Assembly (NCBI GenBank): GCA_035527275.1
Contig: DATLBA010000041.1
Location: 1-36,356 of the forward strand
Source of the DNA: DATLBA01 sp035527275
Lineage (GTDB): Bacteria; Planctomycetota; Phycisphaerae; FEN-1346
DNA: 36,356 nt
Reading direction: 5' to 3'
Shown here in pieces: positions 1 to 9,329 of this stretch (positions are counted from its first letter, which is position 1; every line of letters starts with the position of its first letter). The notes below the pieces were generated by a model. It did no database searches, had not been told where the DNA came from, and was given only the letters and a program-made list of their open reading frames with translations. The position numbers and the translations under genes were made by a program.

Positions 1-404
1 TTGCTCCGCTGGCGGAGGCGTATCGGCAGGCGCGCCTTTTGGCGCCGGACCGGGCGACGGACGACGAGCAAAAGGCGGCTCAGGCGGGGGCGGCTCAGTT
101 GGCAAAACTGGCTCGCCCGAACGTCTCCTCCTTGCGCGCCACACTCCAGCAATACAAGCCCAAGATGGAAAGTCCCTGGAATGTCACCAACGCGGAAAAA
201 GAGGATATCGCCAAGTGGAACGCCCGCTGCCGGCAACTTGCCGAGACCGAGAGCGCCTTCAATGAACTGCTGGGGAAGATGGGCGGCCCGAAGGGTTGGT
301 CCGGACGCGCGGACCTGATCAGTGACAGTGACAACCGGTACCGAACGTATGAAAGCCTGGCCGAGGAGTTCACCGTGCCGGCCTGGCGCCGAATCAGATT
401 GTGA
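1..404 (+). CDS. 3' end of an unrecognised protein (partial)
   Basis: The reading frame is open from the first complete codon (base 3) to the TGA at 402-404, so this is the C-terminal part of a gene that begins before the window. About 133 residues are visible. They are hydrophilic, rich in Ala, Lys, Glu and Arg, and probably helical, with no membrane segment and no motif I recognise. Coding status is supported by the uninterrupted frame and by a composition (NAEKEDIAKWNARCRQLAE) that looks like real protein rather than shadow translation. It converges with the minus-strand SDR gene that ends at 595. I cannot assign a function. Confidence 0.55.
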   Translation, partial: APLAEAYRQARLLAPDRATDDEQKAAQAGAAQLAKLARPNVSSLRATLQQYKPKMESPWNVTNAEKEDIAKWNARCRQLAETESAFNELLGKMGGPKGWSGRADLISDSDNRYRTYESLAEEFTVPAWRRIRL

Positions 405-594
405 TTAAGAGCCTCTATCGGGATGCCGATTCCGCTGCGGCTGGCCCCGGCGGGGCTGGCTGCGAAGGCCGACTCCGTCGTCCCTTTCGGCGTGACCCCG
501 TTCGGGGTTGTCGGCCCAAAACGTCCTCGATCCCGATACATCGGGATTTCAGCCACGCCTTCGCCCACTGCACACGGAGGCCGACGGTCCCCCA
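405..594. other. Convergent intergenic spacer with several hairpins
   Basis: This 190-base spacer separates two convergent genes. It holds GCCTCTATCG at 411-420, a word that recurs in four other intergenic places here. It also has a GACCCC-gttc-GGGGTT hairpin near 494-509 and a perfect inverted repeat ATCCCGAT-ac-ATCGGGAT at 530-547. Another copy of ATCGGGAT at 417-424 could compete for the same partner. No T tract follows any of these, so they are not convincing intrinsic terminators. The structure may still stop or stabilise both converging transcripts. No gene is visible. Confidence 0.5.
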
Positions 595-1380
595 TCAGAT
601 CGTCATCGCCGAGAACCCGCCGTCCACGCGGACCAGCGCGCCGGTGACGAAGCCGGAGGCCTTGTCGCCGGCCAGCCAGAGAAGGGCGCCGACCAACTCT
701 CCGGGTTCCCCGAAACGTTTCATCGGCGTGTGATTCATGATTTGGGCGGTGCGCTCTTCGGTGAGGAGTTTTCGGTTCTGGTCGGCGGGGAAAAAGCCGG
801 GGACGATGGCGTTGACGCGAACGCCGACCTCGGCCCACTCGCGGGCGAGGAACCGGGTAATCTGGTTCACACCGCCTTTGGCCACGCCATAGGTGAACAC
901 CTTCGAAAGGGGCGGGCCGCTCGATGCGCTCGAGATGTTGATGATGCTCCCGCTTCGGCGCTGGACCATTCCGCGGCCGAAGACCTGGCAGGCGAGGAAA
1001 ACGCCCTTTAGGTCCACCGCGATGAGTTTCTCCCACTCTTCGTCGGTGATGTCGAAGAAAGGCGTGTCGGAATTCAGGCCTGCGGCATTGACGAGGATGT
1101 CGGCGCCGCCCCAGGCCTCCTCGATGGCCTTCGCGGCAGCCTCCAAGTCGCTCCGTTCGCCCGCGTCCACGCGGAGGGCCATTGCGTCGGCGCCTGCGGC
1201 TTTGAGTTCGTCGGCCTTGGCGTTGGCGGCGTCGAGGTTGAGGTCGAGGACGGCGACTTTGGCGCCCGCGCGGGCCAGAGCGGTCGCCATAGCGCCCGCG
1301 AGGACGCCCCCGCCGCCGATGACGGCGGCCCGCTTGCCGCCCAGGCCGAAAAGGTCTTCGAGATAGGCCGCATCCGCCAT
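595..1380 (-). CDS. SDR family NAD(P)-dependent oxidoreductase
   Basis: A classical short-chain dehydrogenase/reductase of 261 residues, the usual length for the family. The N-terminal Rossmann region has a glycine-rich loop (GGGGVLAG, about 22-29), an acidic residue after the second strand (LDLN), and the NAAG motif near 98-101. The catalytic serine lies in NISSAS (about 149-154), and the YxxxK pair is Tyr164 and Lys168. The C-terminal part (HTPMKRFGEPGELVGALLWLA, then VDGGFS) resembles gluconate 5-dehydrogenase or SDR-type mannonate/fructuronate oxidoreductases, so a sugar-acid substrate is plausible but unproven. I chose the ATG at 1380 because GGAGG lies about 10 bases upstream; an upstream in-frame start would add a Gly-rich tail unlike the family. 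It appears monocistronic. Confidence 0.85.
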   Translation of the reverse strand: MADAAYLEDLFGLGGKRAAVIGGGGVLAGAMATALARAGAKVAVLDLNLDAANAKADELKAAGADAMALRVDAGERSDLEAAAKAIEEAWGGADILVNAAGLNSDTPFFDITDEEWEKLIAVDLKGVFLACQVFGRGMVQRRSGSIINISSASSGPPLSKVFTYGVAKGGVNQITRFLAREWAEVGVRVNAIVPGFFPADQNRKLLTEERTAQIMNHTPMKRFGEPGELVGALLWLAGDKASGFVTGALVRVDGGFSAMTI

Positions 1381-1656
1381 CGGTCCTTGCCCTCCACGCG
1401 AGGGACCCTGCGAACCCCCATCATAACCCCCCACCCGCCTCACGCAAGCGGTTTCGGCGCGCGTGGAAGAATCAAAAAGCGGCCCGCTAAGCGGGGTTGG
1501 GTAAGTTTTGCACGGGGAAGTGCGGCGGCCACCGCAGAGCCAGGTCAGGTTCCGGAAGTTAATGCAGCCATTTTGTCAGTACTCGGTATTATTAATGCCA
1601 ATTCGCGCGATCCATTGCATGGCTCAGGCAGGATTCTCACGGAACATAAACCTTGG

Positions 1657-2457
1657 CTATAAAGAGAAGAGGGGTTTCTGGTACTGCTTGGGTGGCCAGA
1701 ACGTGCCGACGACGAGCCATTCGTTGTAGGGATGGTAGGTGCCCACGAAGAAGCGCGTGTCGCGGTCCTCGCGGCACATGACTTCAAGGAAGTTGTGGCG
1801 AACGCTGCGGATGGCCTCCTCTTCCGAGCCCTTTTTATCCAGCTCCTTCAGGAAGAGCACGCCGAGCTCCCAGTCTTCATTCATTTTTTTGTAAGGCTTG
1901 TCGCTATCCTCGCACTCGAACACGTACTGGAACTTGTAAGGAATCTTCCGCAGTGGCTTCTGCTCTCCGAAAAGCCGCAGCTGCGACCACAACGCCTTGT
2001 GCTTGGCGGGCCAATCCCGTTCGACCGGCGTGACCTTCAGGTCCAGCACCCTCTTGGGACGCACGATGCCCAGAGATGTCCGGTCGGACTCGTAAAGCGC
2101 CTCCAACTCCTTGACCGTGTAGTGAGGCATTCCATCGATGATGGTCCTGCGTTCCTGCCAATCGCCCTTGGTCGACAAGGGCTCACCGAGCGTTCGAAGG
2201 GTCGAGAGCTCGGGCTCCCGGCTTTCAGGACGCTGGTCTGTGCCATGCCCCCAGGGGGCCAGTGCGACCTCGACCCACTGCCACTTCCTGAACTTCTGGT
2301 GCTCCGGCCGATAGCGGTAGTCTATAGGGTAGAGACGTACCCACTTGCCTGACTCGGTGATCCCTGCCGTGCACACTGTTTCTTGGTACTTCCGAGAGGG
2401 CTGCGGGTACGTCATGACGGTGATCAGCACCTTGGTAATTTCAAAGCCCGGTCTCAT
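1657..2457 (-). CDS. Probable dual-OB-domain protein, partner of the DUF488 protein
   Basis: A soluble protein of about 266 residues with no signal peptide or membrane segment. Its start (ITVMTYPQPSRKYQETVCTAG, then GKWVRLYPIDYRYR) and later parts (WVEVALAPWG, FECEDSDKPYKKMNEDWELG, FFVGTYHPYNEWLVVG) match my memory of a family found beside DUF488 genes and described as carrying two OB-like domains (DuOB). That identification is from memory. I prefer the ATG at 2457, where GGGGGAG lies just upstream and the product begins immediately before the conserved strand; the start overlaps the end of the DUF488 gene by 17 bases, so the two are translationally coupled. An earlier in-frame start at 2502 adds only unconserved residues. 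The third-base composition is visibly less G+C biased than in neighbouring genes, which would fit acquisition. OB folds suggest nucleic-acid or nucleotide binding, but this is inference. Confidence 0.7.
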   Translation of the reverse strand: MRPGFEITKVLITVMTYPQPSRKYQETVCTAGITESGKWVRLYPIDYRYRPEHQKFRKWQWVEVALAPWGHGTDQRPESREPELSTLRTLGEPLSTKGDWQERRTIIDGMPHYTVKELEALYESDRTSLGIVRPKRVLDLKVTPVERDWPAKHKALWSQLRLFGEQKPLRKIPYKFQYVFECEDSDKPYKKMNEDWELGVLFLKELDKKGSEEEAIRSVRHNFLEVMCREDRDTRFFVGTYHPYNEWLVVGTFWPPKQYQKPLFSL

Positions 2458-3319
2458 CCTCTCCCCCGAGATGGCGTACGGGCAGGGCCGCCACTTTGGC
2501 AACTGCCTTCGCCAAGCGACTGCGGTGACATCGCTGCGGATCAGCCTCCATGCACATCAAGACGGTGGGCTTCCCGCCCATGAGCCCCGCGACCCTGTTA
2601 ACCGCGTCGGCTTCGCGAGGGAGCGTTTCCCCCTCATATCGGGCGAAGAGGGCTTCGTAGTCCGATGGGCGTTTCAGGTTCTGGCGGAGGCCAGAGGGGA
2701 TGCCAAGCTGCGGTTCGTGCATGTATTCGATCCCAACCTTGCCACAGAGACGGTTCAGCGTGCTCTTGTGGAAGCCATACCGCCTCGCGATCGGGTTGTT
2801 CCGAACATCAACCAGGCGTCGAATGCCAGCCCGCATGAGCATGTTTAGGAACCCGTCCACCAGCCATCCCTGGTAGCCAGCAGTATGGACCGCTGGGCGC
2901 GCCACGGGGCGATCGTCGAGCCTTCGGAGCGCACTGTTCACTGTGAACCAGGGGAATCGCTCATAAACGTACTCCGTAAGGGTACCGGGCGACTTGTGCG
3001 CAAAACGCTCTACCACGCGAGCAATATCCTCCCGAACCCGCGCCGGCAGGTCAGCAGTGAGCCTGCGCACATCCTCGACAAGTTTCCAGGACTTGTCACG
3101 GTCGACCAGATAGCCGTCGCGGACAAGGGCGTCGGTCTCCCTGTAGAGGCAGAAGGAGAAGGGACCATACTGGTAGGGCAGGAATTGGTAGAACGCCGTG
3201 CCACCGTGCGAAGGCATTTCGTGCGCAAGTAAGAACGCCCACTTCATCAGCTCAAAGCGCGTGAGTGGGCGTTCGGCCCTCTCAATCATGTGGAGTAAGC
3301 ATTTCTGCCTATTGAGCAT
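2441..3319 (-). CDS. Panacea/SocA-like domain fused to a DUF488 domain
   Basis: A two-part protein of about 292 residues. Residues 1-135 (KCLLHMIERAERPLTRFELMKW, FLPYQYGPFSF, YVYERFPWFTVNSA) look like the SocA/Panacea-type region known from antitoxins and other conflict proteins. Residues 145-285 are a DUF488 domain with the TAGYQG strand, the DVRNNP motif (171-176), and the Cys-containing signature with C256 and C264-H-R (MCMEADPQRCHR). DUF488 has no firmly established biochemistry. The ATG at 3319 follows GGGGTGGA; a TTG at 3382 would add 21 poorly conserved residues. The gene is coupled to the downstream probable dual-OB gene, and the pair sits alone between the SDR gene and the BatA/DUF58 genes. 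A role in defence or nucleotide modification is my inference from similar gene pairs. Confidence 0.8.
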   Translation of the reverse strand: MLNRQKCLLHMIERAERPLTRFELMKWAFLLAHEMPSHGGTAFYQFLPYQYGPFSFCLYRETDALVRDGYLVDRDKSWKLVEDVRRLTADLPARVREDIARVVERFAHKSPGTLTEYVYERFPWFTVNSALRRLDDRPVARPAVHTAGYQGWLVDGFLNMLMRAGIRRLVDVRNNPIARRYGFHKSTLNRLCGKVGIEYMHEPQLGIPSGLRQNLKRPSDYEALFARYEGETLPREADAVNRVAGLMGGKPTVLMCMEADPQRCHRSRLAKAVAKVAALPVRHLGGEDETGL

Positions 3320-3623
3320 CAATCCACCCCTACGGCCCGCGCCACGCGCTCCATCATACAATATCGACAATAGGTCGTTCAAGGCTTGCGTGGGATTCCT
3401 GGGTTCGCCCGTCCAGTCAGGTATCCAACTTGATCCCCATTGGCAAGATAGGCAAAAGAATTGTCCGATTCATCCCTCGTGAGCAATCCGACAAGCCAGG
3501 GCCCTTCGTCCCCCGGCTCACTGCTGGCTCCACGGGCTGAACGGCGCGAAGGCCGGGGATGCTAGACCGGATGGGCGGCGGAATGGGTCGGCTTCGGGAC
3601 GGGGGGATTCGGGCGCGATGCTC

Positions 3624-5879
3624 TTAGGCTGCTTCGTGGTCCCGGCGCGGCGGGATCGGATGGGCGCTTTGGCGGCGGCGCTCCGGGCGCATCCAGTTTG
3701 CAAGGAGCGGCTCGGCCACCGCCAGCACCAGGCAGAGAATCAGAAAGTATTGCCACAGTTCCTGCCGCGAGGTCTCCTCGAAGCGCTTGACCAACTCGTC
3801 GAAACCGGCGGCGACGTGCGTTTCCCGCGCGCCGATTCTCTCGGTAAGTTCCTCGTCGGCAAGTTCCGCGAGGTCCGACTCGGCCCCGTCCGGGTTCGTG
3901 CTGAAGATGCCGCCCACGTCGCCCCGTTGCGGCACGGCGTAGGTATAATATCCCGGCTGCCAGGTCTTCTCGAACACCAGGATGTTCTTCCCGCCGCCGG
4001 CCTTCGTGTCCACCTGTTCGGTCACGGTTTCGCCGGCGGGTCCCAGGGGGCCGGTGACCTCCACCGTGGCCACCTCCTTGAGGTCCGGAGAAAGGTTCGC
4101 CTCGAACGGTTGTCCGGCCACGAGGTTCCGCCGCTCTGCCTGTCCGCGCGACGCCAGGTGCACGATTCGCATCATGAGCGGCAGGAAAAGATTCCGAACC
4201 GGGAAGTTGGTCCACTCGGTGCTCGCCGTGCTGGTAAAGAGGAGCGAGCGGCCGTCGCCGAACGTTTTCTCAAGGAAGAACGGGTCGCCCCCCTCCAGCC
4301 GCGCCAGCACGGCGTCCGCCGGCGCGCCTTCCGTGCGCAGGTGCTCGTAGACGAGGACACCCTGATAGATGTCGGCCGCCTCGACGAGATCCTCCAGGTA
4401 GGGCGACTTGCCCTGCACCTGGGTGACCTTTTGCGTCTCGGTCTTGAGGACGGCGCTGCCGACCCGCTCTCGGAGCCCCGCCGGCAGGAGGCCCCCGCGG
4501 CGGGCGATTTTGTCGGTGAAAAGGTCGTTGTAGGTTTTCGGTTCCACGTGCGGCCCGCAGAAAATGACGAGCGTCCGGCCGGCGGCGACGTAGTCGGCCA
4601 GCGCCCGCGCCGCATCCGTCGAAACGTCGCCCACGTCGTTCAGAAAAACGGCGTCGTATCGGTCGAGCGTCTCGGGGTCGAAGTTTGCGATTGTGGTTTC
4701 GGTGGGCCGAATTGCCCACGGGAAATTTGAGCGCTCGCCGACCGGGTCCAGGGCGCGCATGAGATAGAAGTTAGCGTCCTGGAACGGAATTTTTGCCTCC
4801 TCCTGTTTGACCGCCAGAACGGGGATGCGGTCGGCGATCTGGAGCGCGATCCGGCGCGTGTCGTCCATCGCCAGCGAATCGCTCCCCTCGACGGCCACGA
4901 GGATCCGATGCGGCCCGGGCTGCTCGAAGACGTGCGTCATGGTCACGGTGCGCGTGGCGCCCGGCGTGCCCGCCCCCGTGAGTTCGACGGCGTGTTTCTG
5001 CCGCGCCTGCGCAAAATCGTCCACAAAGAGGAGCACGTGTCGCTTCTCCGGGCCGACGCCGGCGTTGCAGACCGTCGCGTCAATCCGCACGGGCATCCCG
5101 ACGACGCGGCTCCGCGACACGACCTTGGCGCCCGTAATCGCCACGTTCGTGAACGAGGCTTCGGTCGCCCGGATGATGGCGACGGGAATGTCCGGGTGCT
5201 TCGGCGGCGGCGCCATATTCTCTGCGCCGTGCCAGGAGAGGGCCTGGCGGTCGGTGAGAATCCAGAGGCGTTTTTCTGCGGCGTCGGTTCCGTCGAGCAA
5301 GGCGTAGGCCGCCTTCAGTGTCCCGGCCATGTCCGCCCGCCCGCCGGCTGCCTGGGTTTTATCCAGGTCGCGGAACAGTTTTGCCCGGTCGCTGACGAGT
5401 TGCTTCGGCATCGGGTCCGGCCCCGGGTTCGTCAGGAGCACGGCCGCCCGCGCCGGCCGCCACTGGCTCTCGAGGATTGCCCGCGCTTCCTGTTTCGCTT
5501 TGGCCAGCCGCGTCGTCCCCTCGTGCTGGACACTCATCGAGTAGGAGTTGTCGAGCACGATGACCGCCGCTCCGGATTCGCCTGCGCCGAACAGGCCGAA
5601 CTCGCGGCTCGAGAACGGCCGCGCAAGCGCGAGGGCAAGCATTGCGAACAGCAACATCCGAAGGATCATGAGGAGGATGTTTTCGACCCGGCGCCGGCGC
5701 GCCGTTCGCTCGGCCGCCGTCTTCAGGAACCGCAGTGTCGGAAACGGCACCTGCGGCGCCCGCGTCGTGTGGATCATGTGGATGACGACGGGAATCGCCG
5801 CCGCGGCCGCACCCGCCGCCAGCCACGCCACCCACCACGACGAGACGAACGGCGCCCACGTTTGCGCAATCACATCCAT
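3624..5879 (-). CDS. BatA-like membrane protein with von Willebrand factor A domain
   Basis: This 751-residue protein begins with a BatA-type N-terminus: a membrane segment at about 15-37 followed by VIHMIHTTRAPQVPFPTLRF and a second segment at about 66-87. A von Willebrand A domain follows, with an intact metal-site motif DxSxS at D110-S112-S114 (LDNSYSMS). The long middle region contains a glutamine-amidotransferase-like stretch (TLVIFCGPHVEP). A final membrane helix (FLILCLVLAVAEPLLANW) sits near the C-terminus, so the bulk is probably outside the membrane on one face. Such proteins occur with DUF58 proteins and MoxR ATPases in chaperone-like or envelope-maintenance operons. The ATG lies 4 bases after the DUF58 stop codon, which strongly suggests one operon. 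No MoxR ATPase gene is in the window. Confidence 0.88.
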   Translation of the reverse strand: MDVIAQTWAPFVSSWWVAWLAAGAAAAAIPVVIHMIHTTRAPQVPFPTLRFLKTAAERTARRRRVENILLMILRMLLFAMLALALARPFSSREFGLFGAGESGAAVIVLDNSYSMSVQHEGTTRLAKAKQEARAILESQWRPARAAVLLTNPGPDPMPKQLVSDRAKLFRDLDKTQAAGGRADMAGTLKAAYALLDGTDAAEKRLWILTDRQALSWHGAENMAPPPKHPDIPVAIIRATEASFTNVAITGAKVVSRSRVVGMPVRIDATVCNAGVGPEKRHVLLFVDDFAQARQKHAVELTGAGTPGATRTVTMTHVFEQPGPHRILVAVEGSDSLAMDDTRRIALQIADRIPVLAVKQEEAKIPFQDANFYLMRALDPVGERSNFPWAIRPTETTIANFDPETLDRYDAVFLNDVGDVSTDAARALADYVAAGRTLVIFCGPHVEPKTYNDLFTDKIARRGGLLPAGLRERVGSAVLKTETQKVTQVQGKSPYLEDLVEAADIYQGVLVYEHLRTEGAPADAVLARLEGGDPFFLEKTFGDGRSLLFTSTASTEWTNFPVRNLFLPLMMRIVHLASRGQAERRNLVAGQPFEANLSPDLKEVATVEVTGPLGPAGETVTEQVDTKAGGGKNILVFEKTWQPGYYTYAVPQRGDVGGIFSTNPDGAESDLAELADEELTERIGARETHVAAGFDELVKRFEETSRQELWQYFLILCLVLAVAEPLLANWMRPERRRQSAHPIPPRRDHEAA

Positions 5880-5883
5880 CGGC

Positions 5884-6804
5884 TCACCGAAACCGCTGCC
5901 GCCGCGCCAGATACGACCTCAGCAGGAAATCGTATGGCACACTCGTGTCCGCGAGGACATACTCGGAGTCGGAGTCGGAGCACGCCTTTTTGTAGCGGTC
6001 GATGAAGGCCCGAAGTTCGGCCAGGTAGGTCTCGCGGATTGCTTTCGGGTCCACCAGATAGCGCTCGTCGGTCTCCAGGTCCACGAACTGGGTCATCTTT
6101 CGGAACGGGAACTCGAGTTCCGCCGCGTCGAAGATATGGAACAGAATCACCCCGTGCCGCTTGCTGCGAAAGTGTCGAAGCGCCCGGATCACCTCGTCCT
6201 CGTCGTCGTACAGGTCGCTGATGATAATGATGAGGCCGCGGCGCTTGATCATCTCCGCCAGGTCGTGGAACGGTTTGGCGAGGCGCGTCACCTTGCCTGC
6301 CTGGAGGCGCTCGAGTTGGCGGCACATTTCGTTGACGTGCGCGGGCGACCCGGCCGGCGGCATGTGCAGACGCACCTCCGAATCGAACGTCACCAGACCC
6401 GCCACGTCCGCCTGCCGCGCCATCAGGAACGCAAGCGTCGCCGTCAGGAACGAACCGTACTCCAGTTTTGTCAGCCCCTTCCCGCTTGAATAATTCATCG
6501 AGGCGGAGCAATCCAGGAGGATGTGGCACCGCAGGTTCGTCTCCTGCTCGTACTGCTTGACGTAATATCGGTCGGTTTTGCCGTAGGCGACCCAGTCGAG
6601 ATGGCGCAGCTCGTCGCCGGGCGCATACGGCCGGTGGGCCGAGAACTCGACGGAAAAACCGTGGTGCGGGCTGCGGTGAAGGCCGGAGATGAATCCTTCC
6701 ACCACCTGCCGCGACACCAGGTTGATGTTCCCCAGCCGCGCCAGCGCTTCCGGGTCCAGATACCGGTACCGTGCGGCCGGTCCCTGCGTGTCAATCCGGG
6801 TCAT
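5884..6804 (-). CDS. DUF58 domain protein
   Basis: A 306-residue soluble protein of the DUF58 family. The hallmark block is present at about 48-82 (GFSVEFSAHRPYAPGDELRHLDWVAYGKTDRYYVKQ), followed by a von Willebrand-like fold with a DxSxS metal site at D98-S100-S102 (LLDCSASMNYSS). A later strand (GLIIIISDLYDDEDE) supplies the typical acidic residues. DUF58 proteins partner with MoxR-type AAA ATPases and BatA-like proteins, probably to assemble or fold envelope or metal-containing enzymes. It is immediately upstream of, and nearly contiguous with, the BatA-like gene, and 9 bases downstream of rsmD. Its leader contains a three-fold TTTTTGA repeat, and its ribosome-binding site is weak. Confidence 0.9.
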   Translation of the reverse strand: MTRIDTQGPAARYRYLDPEALARLGNINLVSRQVVEGFISGLHRSPHHGFSVEFSAHRPYAPGDELRHLDWVAYGKTDRYYVKQYEQETNLRCHILLDCSASMNYSSGKGLTKLEYGSFLTATLAFLMARQADVAGLVTFDSEVRLHMPPAGSPAHVNEMCRQLERLQAGKVTRLAKPFHDLAEMIKRRGLIIIISDLYDDEDEVIRALRHFRSKRHGVILFHIFDAAELEFPFRKMTQFVDLETDERYLVDPKAIRETYLAELRAFIDRYKKACSDSDSEYVLADTSVPYDFLLRSYLARRQRFR

Positions 6805-6813
6805 GGGACGTTC

Positions 6814-7452
6814 TCATTTTTGATTTTTGATTTTTGATTTTCGGTTCCCTTCGACCGTGTTCTGCTTCGCCGTCACTCGTTTGTAGTCCATGAGCCAGAG
6901 TGTCGTCGTCCCGTACGTCCGCTCGTCCGTCAACTCAAACCCCGGCCACGACTCGTCCATCGCCGTGCCGCGCTGCGTCCGCAGCATCGCCGTCGCTCCG
7001 TCGGCCACCAGTCCGAGCCGGACGAGCCGCGCGGCCATCTCGGCCAGGCGTTTGCGCCCCGGCCGGTCCGCCGTCAGTTTATACGGGGGATCGGCGAAGA
7101 CGAGCGTGTACGATTTGTCCTCAGGCGCCGCAAGCCAGTCGCCGGGCGCGAGGGCGTCGCCTTTGGTGATGCGGACCTTCCCGCCCAGGCACAGGTGGGC
7201 GGCATTGATTTCCACCGTCCGGATGGCATCGGGGCTCGTGTCCACAAAGTGACAAAGGTGAGCCCCACGGCTTAGGGCCTCAAGCCCGATCGCCCCTGAG
7301 CCACAGAATAGGTCCAGGACCACGGCGCCTTCGATGCGGCCGGCGAGGATGTTGAAGAGGTTTTCGCGGACGCGGTCGGTCATCGGTCGCGTCGCCATGC
7401 CCTCCGGCGCGGCCAGTTTCCGCCCGCGATGCATTCCCGCAATAATCCGCAC
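6814..7452 (-). CDS. rsmD: 16S rRNA (guanine966-N2)-methyltransferase RsmD
   Basis: A protein of about 212 residues that should methylate N2 of G966 in 16S rRNA with S-adenosylmethionine, during assembly of the small subunit. The diagnostic N-terminus VRIIAG, then RPMTDRVRENLFNIL, is followed by the SAM-binding loop VLDLFCGSGAIGLEALSRG (about 45-63). The catalytic DPPY tetrapeptide is at 121-124 (FADPPYK); many relatives have NPPY. I chose the GTG at 7452 because RsmD proteins begin almost directly with (V/M)RIIAG; an upstream ATG at 7542 would add 30 unrelated residues. The last residues (RKSKIKNQK) are encoded by an A-rich heptamer repeat, so the original C-terminus may have been replaced or extended. 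Confidence 0.9.
   Translation of the reverse strand: MRIIAGMHRGRKLAAPEGMATRPMTDRVRENLFNILAGRIEGAVVLDLFCGSGAIGLEALSRGAHLCHFVDTSPDAIRTVEINAAHLCLGGKVRITKGDALAPGDWLAAPEDKSYTLVFADPPYKLTADRPGRKRLAEMAARLVRLGLVADGATAMLRTQRGTAMDESWPGFELTDERTYGTTTLWLMDYKRVTAKQNTVEGNRKSKIKNQK
6817..6837. repeat. Three perfect TTTTTGA heptamers
   Basis: Three head-to-tail TTTTTGA units followed by a partial fourth lie across the junction of rsmD and the DUF58 gene. They encode the last residues of RsmD and form the leader of the DUF58 gene on the minus strand. The tract stands out sharply from the GC-rich surroundings and is a likely slippage site. Confidence 0.9.
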
Positions 7453-7553
7453 GAGCGAATCGTATCCGCAACAGCCAGCCGACGCAAGGCGGCACGCGGA
7501 GTGTGGGGTGGGTGCTCCGCGACCACGCGGCCTATGCTTCACGGAGACTCCAC

Positions 7554-7574
7554 GTGGGTCTGGAGAGGACCCAC
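7554..7574. repeat. Perfect 7-bp inverted repeat GTGGGTC/GACCCAC
   Basis: GTGGGTC at 7554-7560 and GACCCAC at 7568-7574 are perfect complements around a 7-base loop, in the spacer between divergent rsmD and the tRNA-Thr/tuf promoter. No T run follows, so it is not an intrinsic terminator. It may be a protein-binding site or simply an RNA hairpin. Confidence 0.45.
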
Positions 7575-7621
7575 CCTTGATTCTGGTGTGTTCACTGGGG
7601 CCAACTACGAGGCATGTTGAG

Positions 7622-7666
7622 GGGAAAAATTTTTTCTTTGACAGGGCCGGCCTTGCACGTCATAGT
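7622..7666 (+). promoter_or_regulatory. Strong promoter with A/T-rich upstream tract
   Basis: A perfect -35 TTGACA at 7638-7643 is followed by a 17-base spacer and CATAGT (4 of 6 matches) at 7661-7666. Directly upstream is AAAAATTTTTTC, an isolated A/T tract of the kind that acts as an UP element in stable-RNA promoters. The expected start site is near 7673, so this promoter should drive the structured leader, tRNA-Thr and tuf, and perhaps the following ribosomal-protein and RNA polymerase genes. Confidence 0.8.
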
Positions 7667-7672
7667 GGGGAC

Positions 7673-7886
7673 CCTAGGCATGGTGTCGGTGTGCGCCTAG
7701 CAAGAGGCCTTTTCGGGGGAGTCTGGCGGCAAGGACGGACGCAGCAGGACCCGGTGGCCGAGAGGCGAGCGAGGCCTGCCACGTGCGACGGCCCATGCGG
7801 ATCGATATGGGTCTGAATGGGGAGAGACGGGCAAGCCCTGACGGAAGCAGCGACCGATACAGTTCCGAACGGGGACAAGCGGGCAG
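7673..7886 (+). ncRNA. Structured leader or small RNA upstream of tRNA-Thr
   Basis: About 214 bases between the strong promoter and tRNA-Thr carry no credible reading frame but several hairpins. CTAGGC pairs with GCCTAG near its start. GTGGC and AGGC pair with GCCT and GCCAC around 7751-7783, and CCCAT pairs with ATGGG around 7793-7810. A GGGC-aa-GCCC element follows near 7829. It could be a stable RNA processed from the tRNA-Thr transcript, or a regulatory leader for tuf. It contains GGAAGCAGC, part of the SRP RNA tetraloop consensus, but not the rest of that motif, so I do not call it SRP RNA. Confidence 0.4.
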
Positions 7887-7962
<76 letters not shown>

Positions 7963-8056
7963 GTATCGATAAAGAGGCGAGGGGCGAGTGTGGGAAGGCG
8001 TCGCGGGTGCCGCGGGGTCTTGGAATTCAGGGGACGACTAAAGCGGAGTTGAAGCC

Positions 8057-9274
<1,218 letters not shown>

Positions 9275-9329
9275 TCGGTTGGGGGCGGGCTTGCCTTGAC
9301 GGTGGAGCCGGAAAGGGCGGCCGCATCGT

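Noticed and set aside
5884..7452. A MoxR ATPase gene expected beside DUF58 and BatA
   Set aside because: The upstream neighbour is clearly RsmD, with SAM-binding and DPPY motifs. No AAA ATPase is present in the window.
7820..7862. SRP RNA or 16S rRNA fragment in the leader upstream of tRNA-Thr
   Set aside because: GGAAGCAGC and GGGCAAGCCCTGACG-like words recall SRP domain IV and the 16S V3 region, but the full SRP loop (GGTCAGG..CCGGAAGG) and all other rRNA landmarks are missing.
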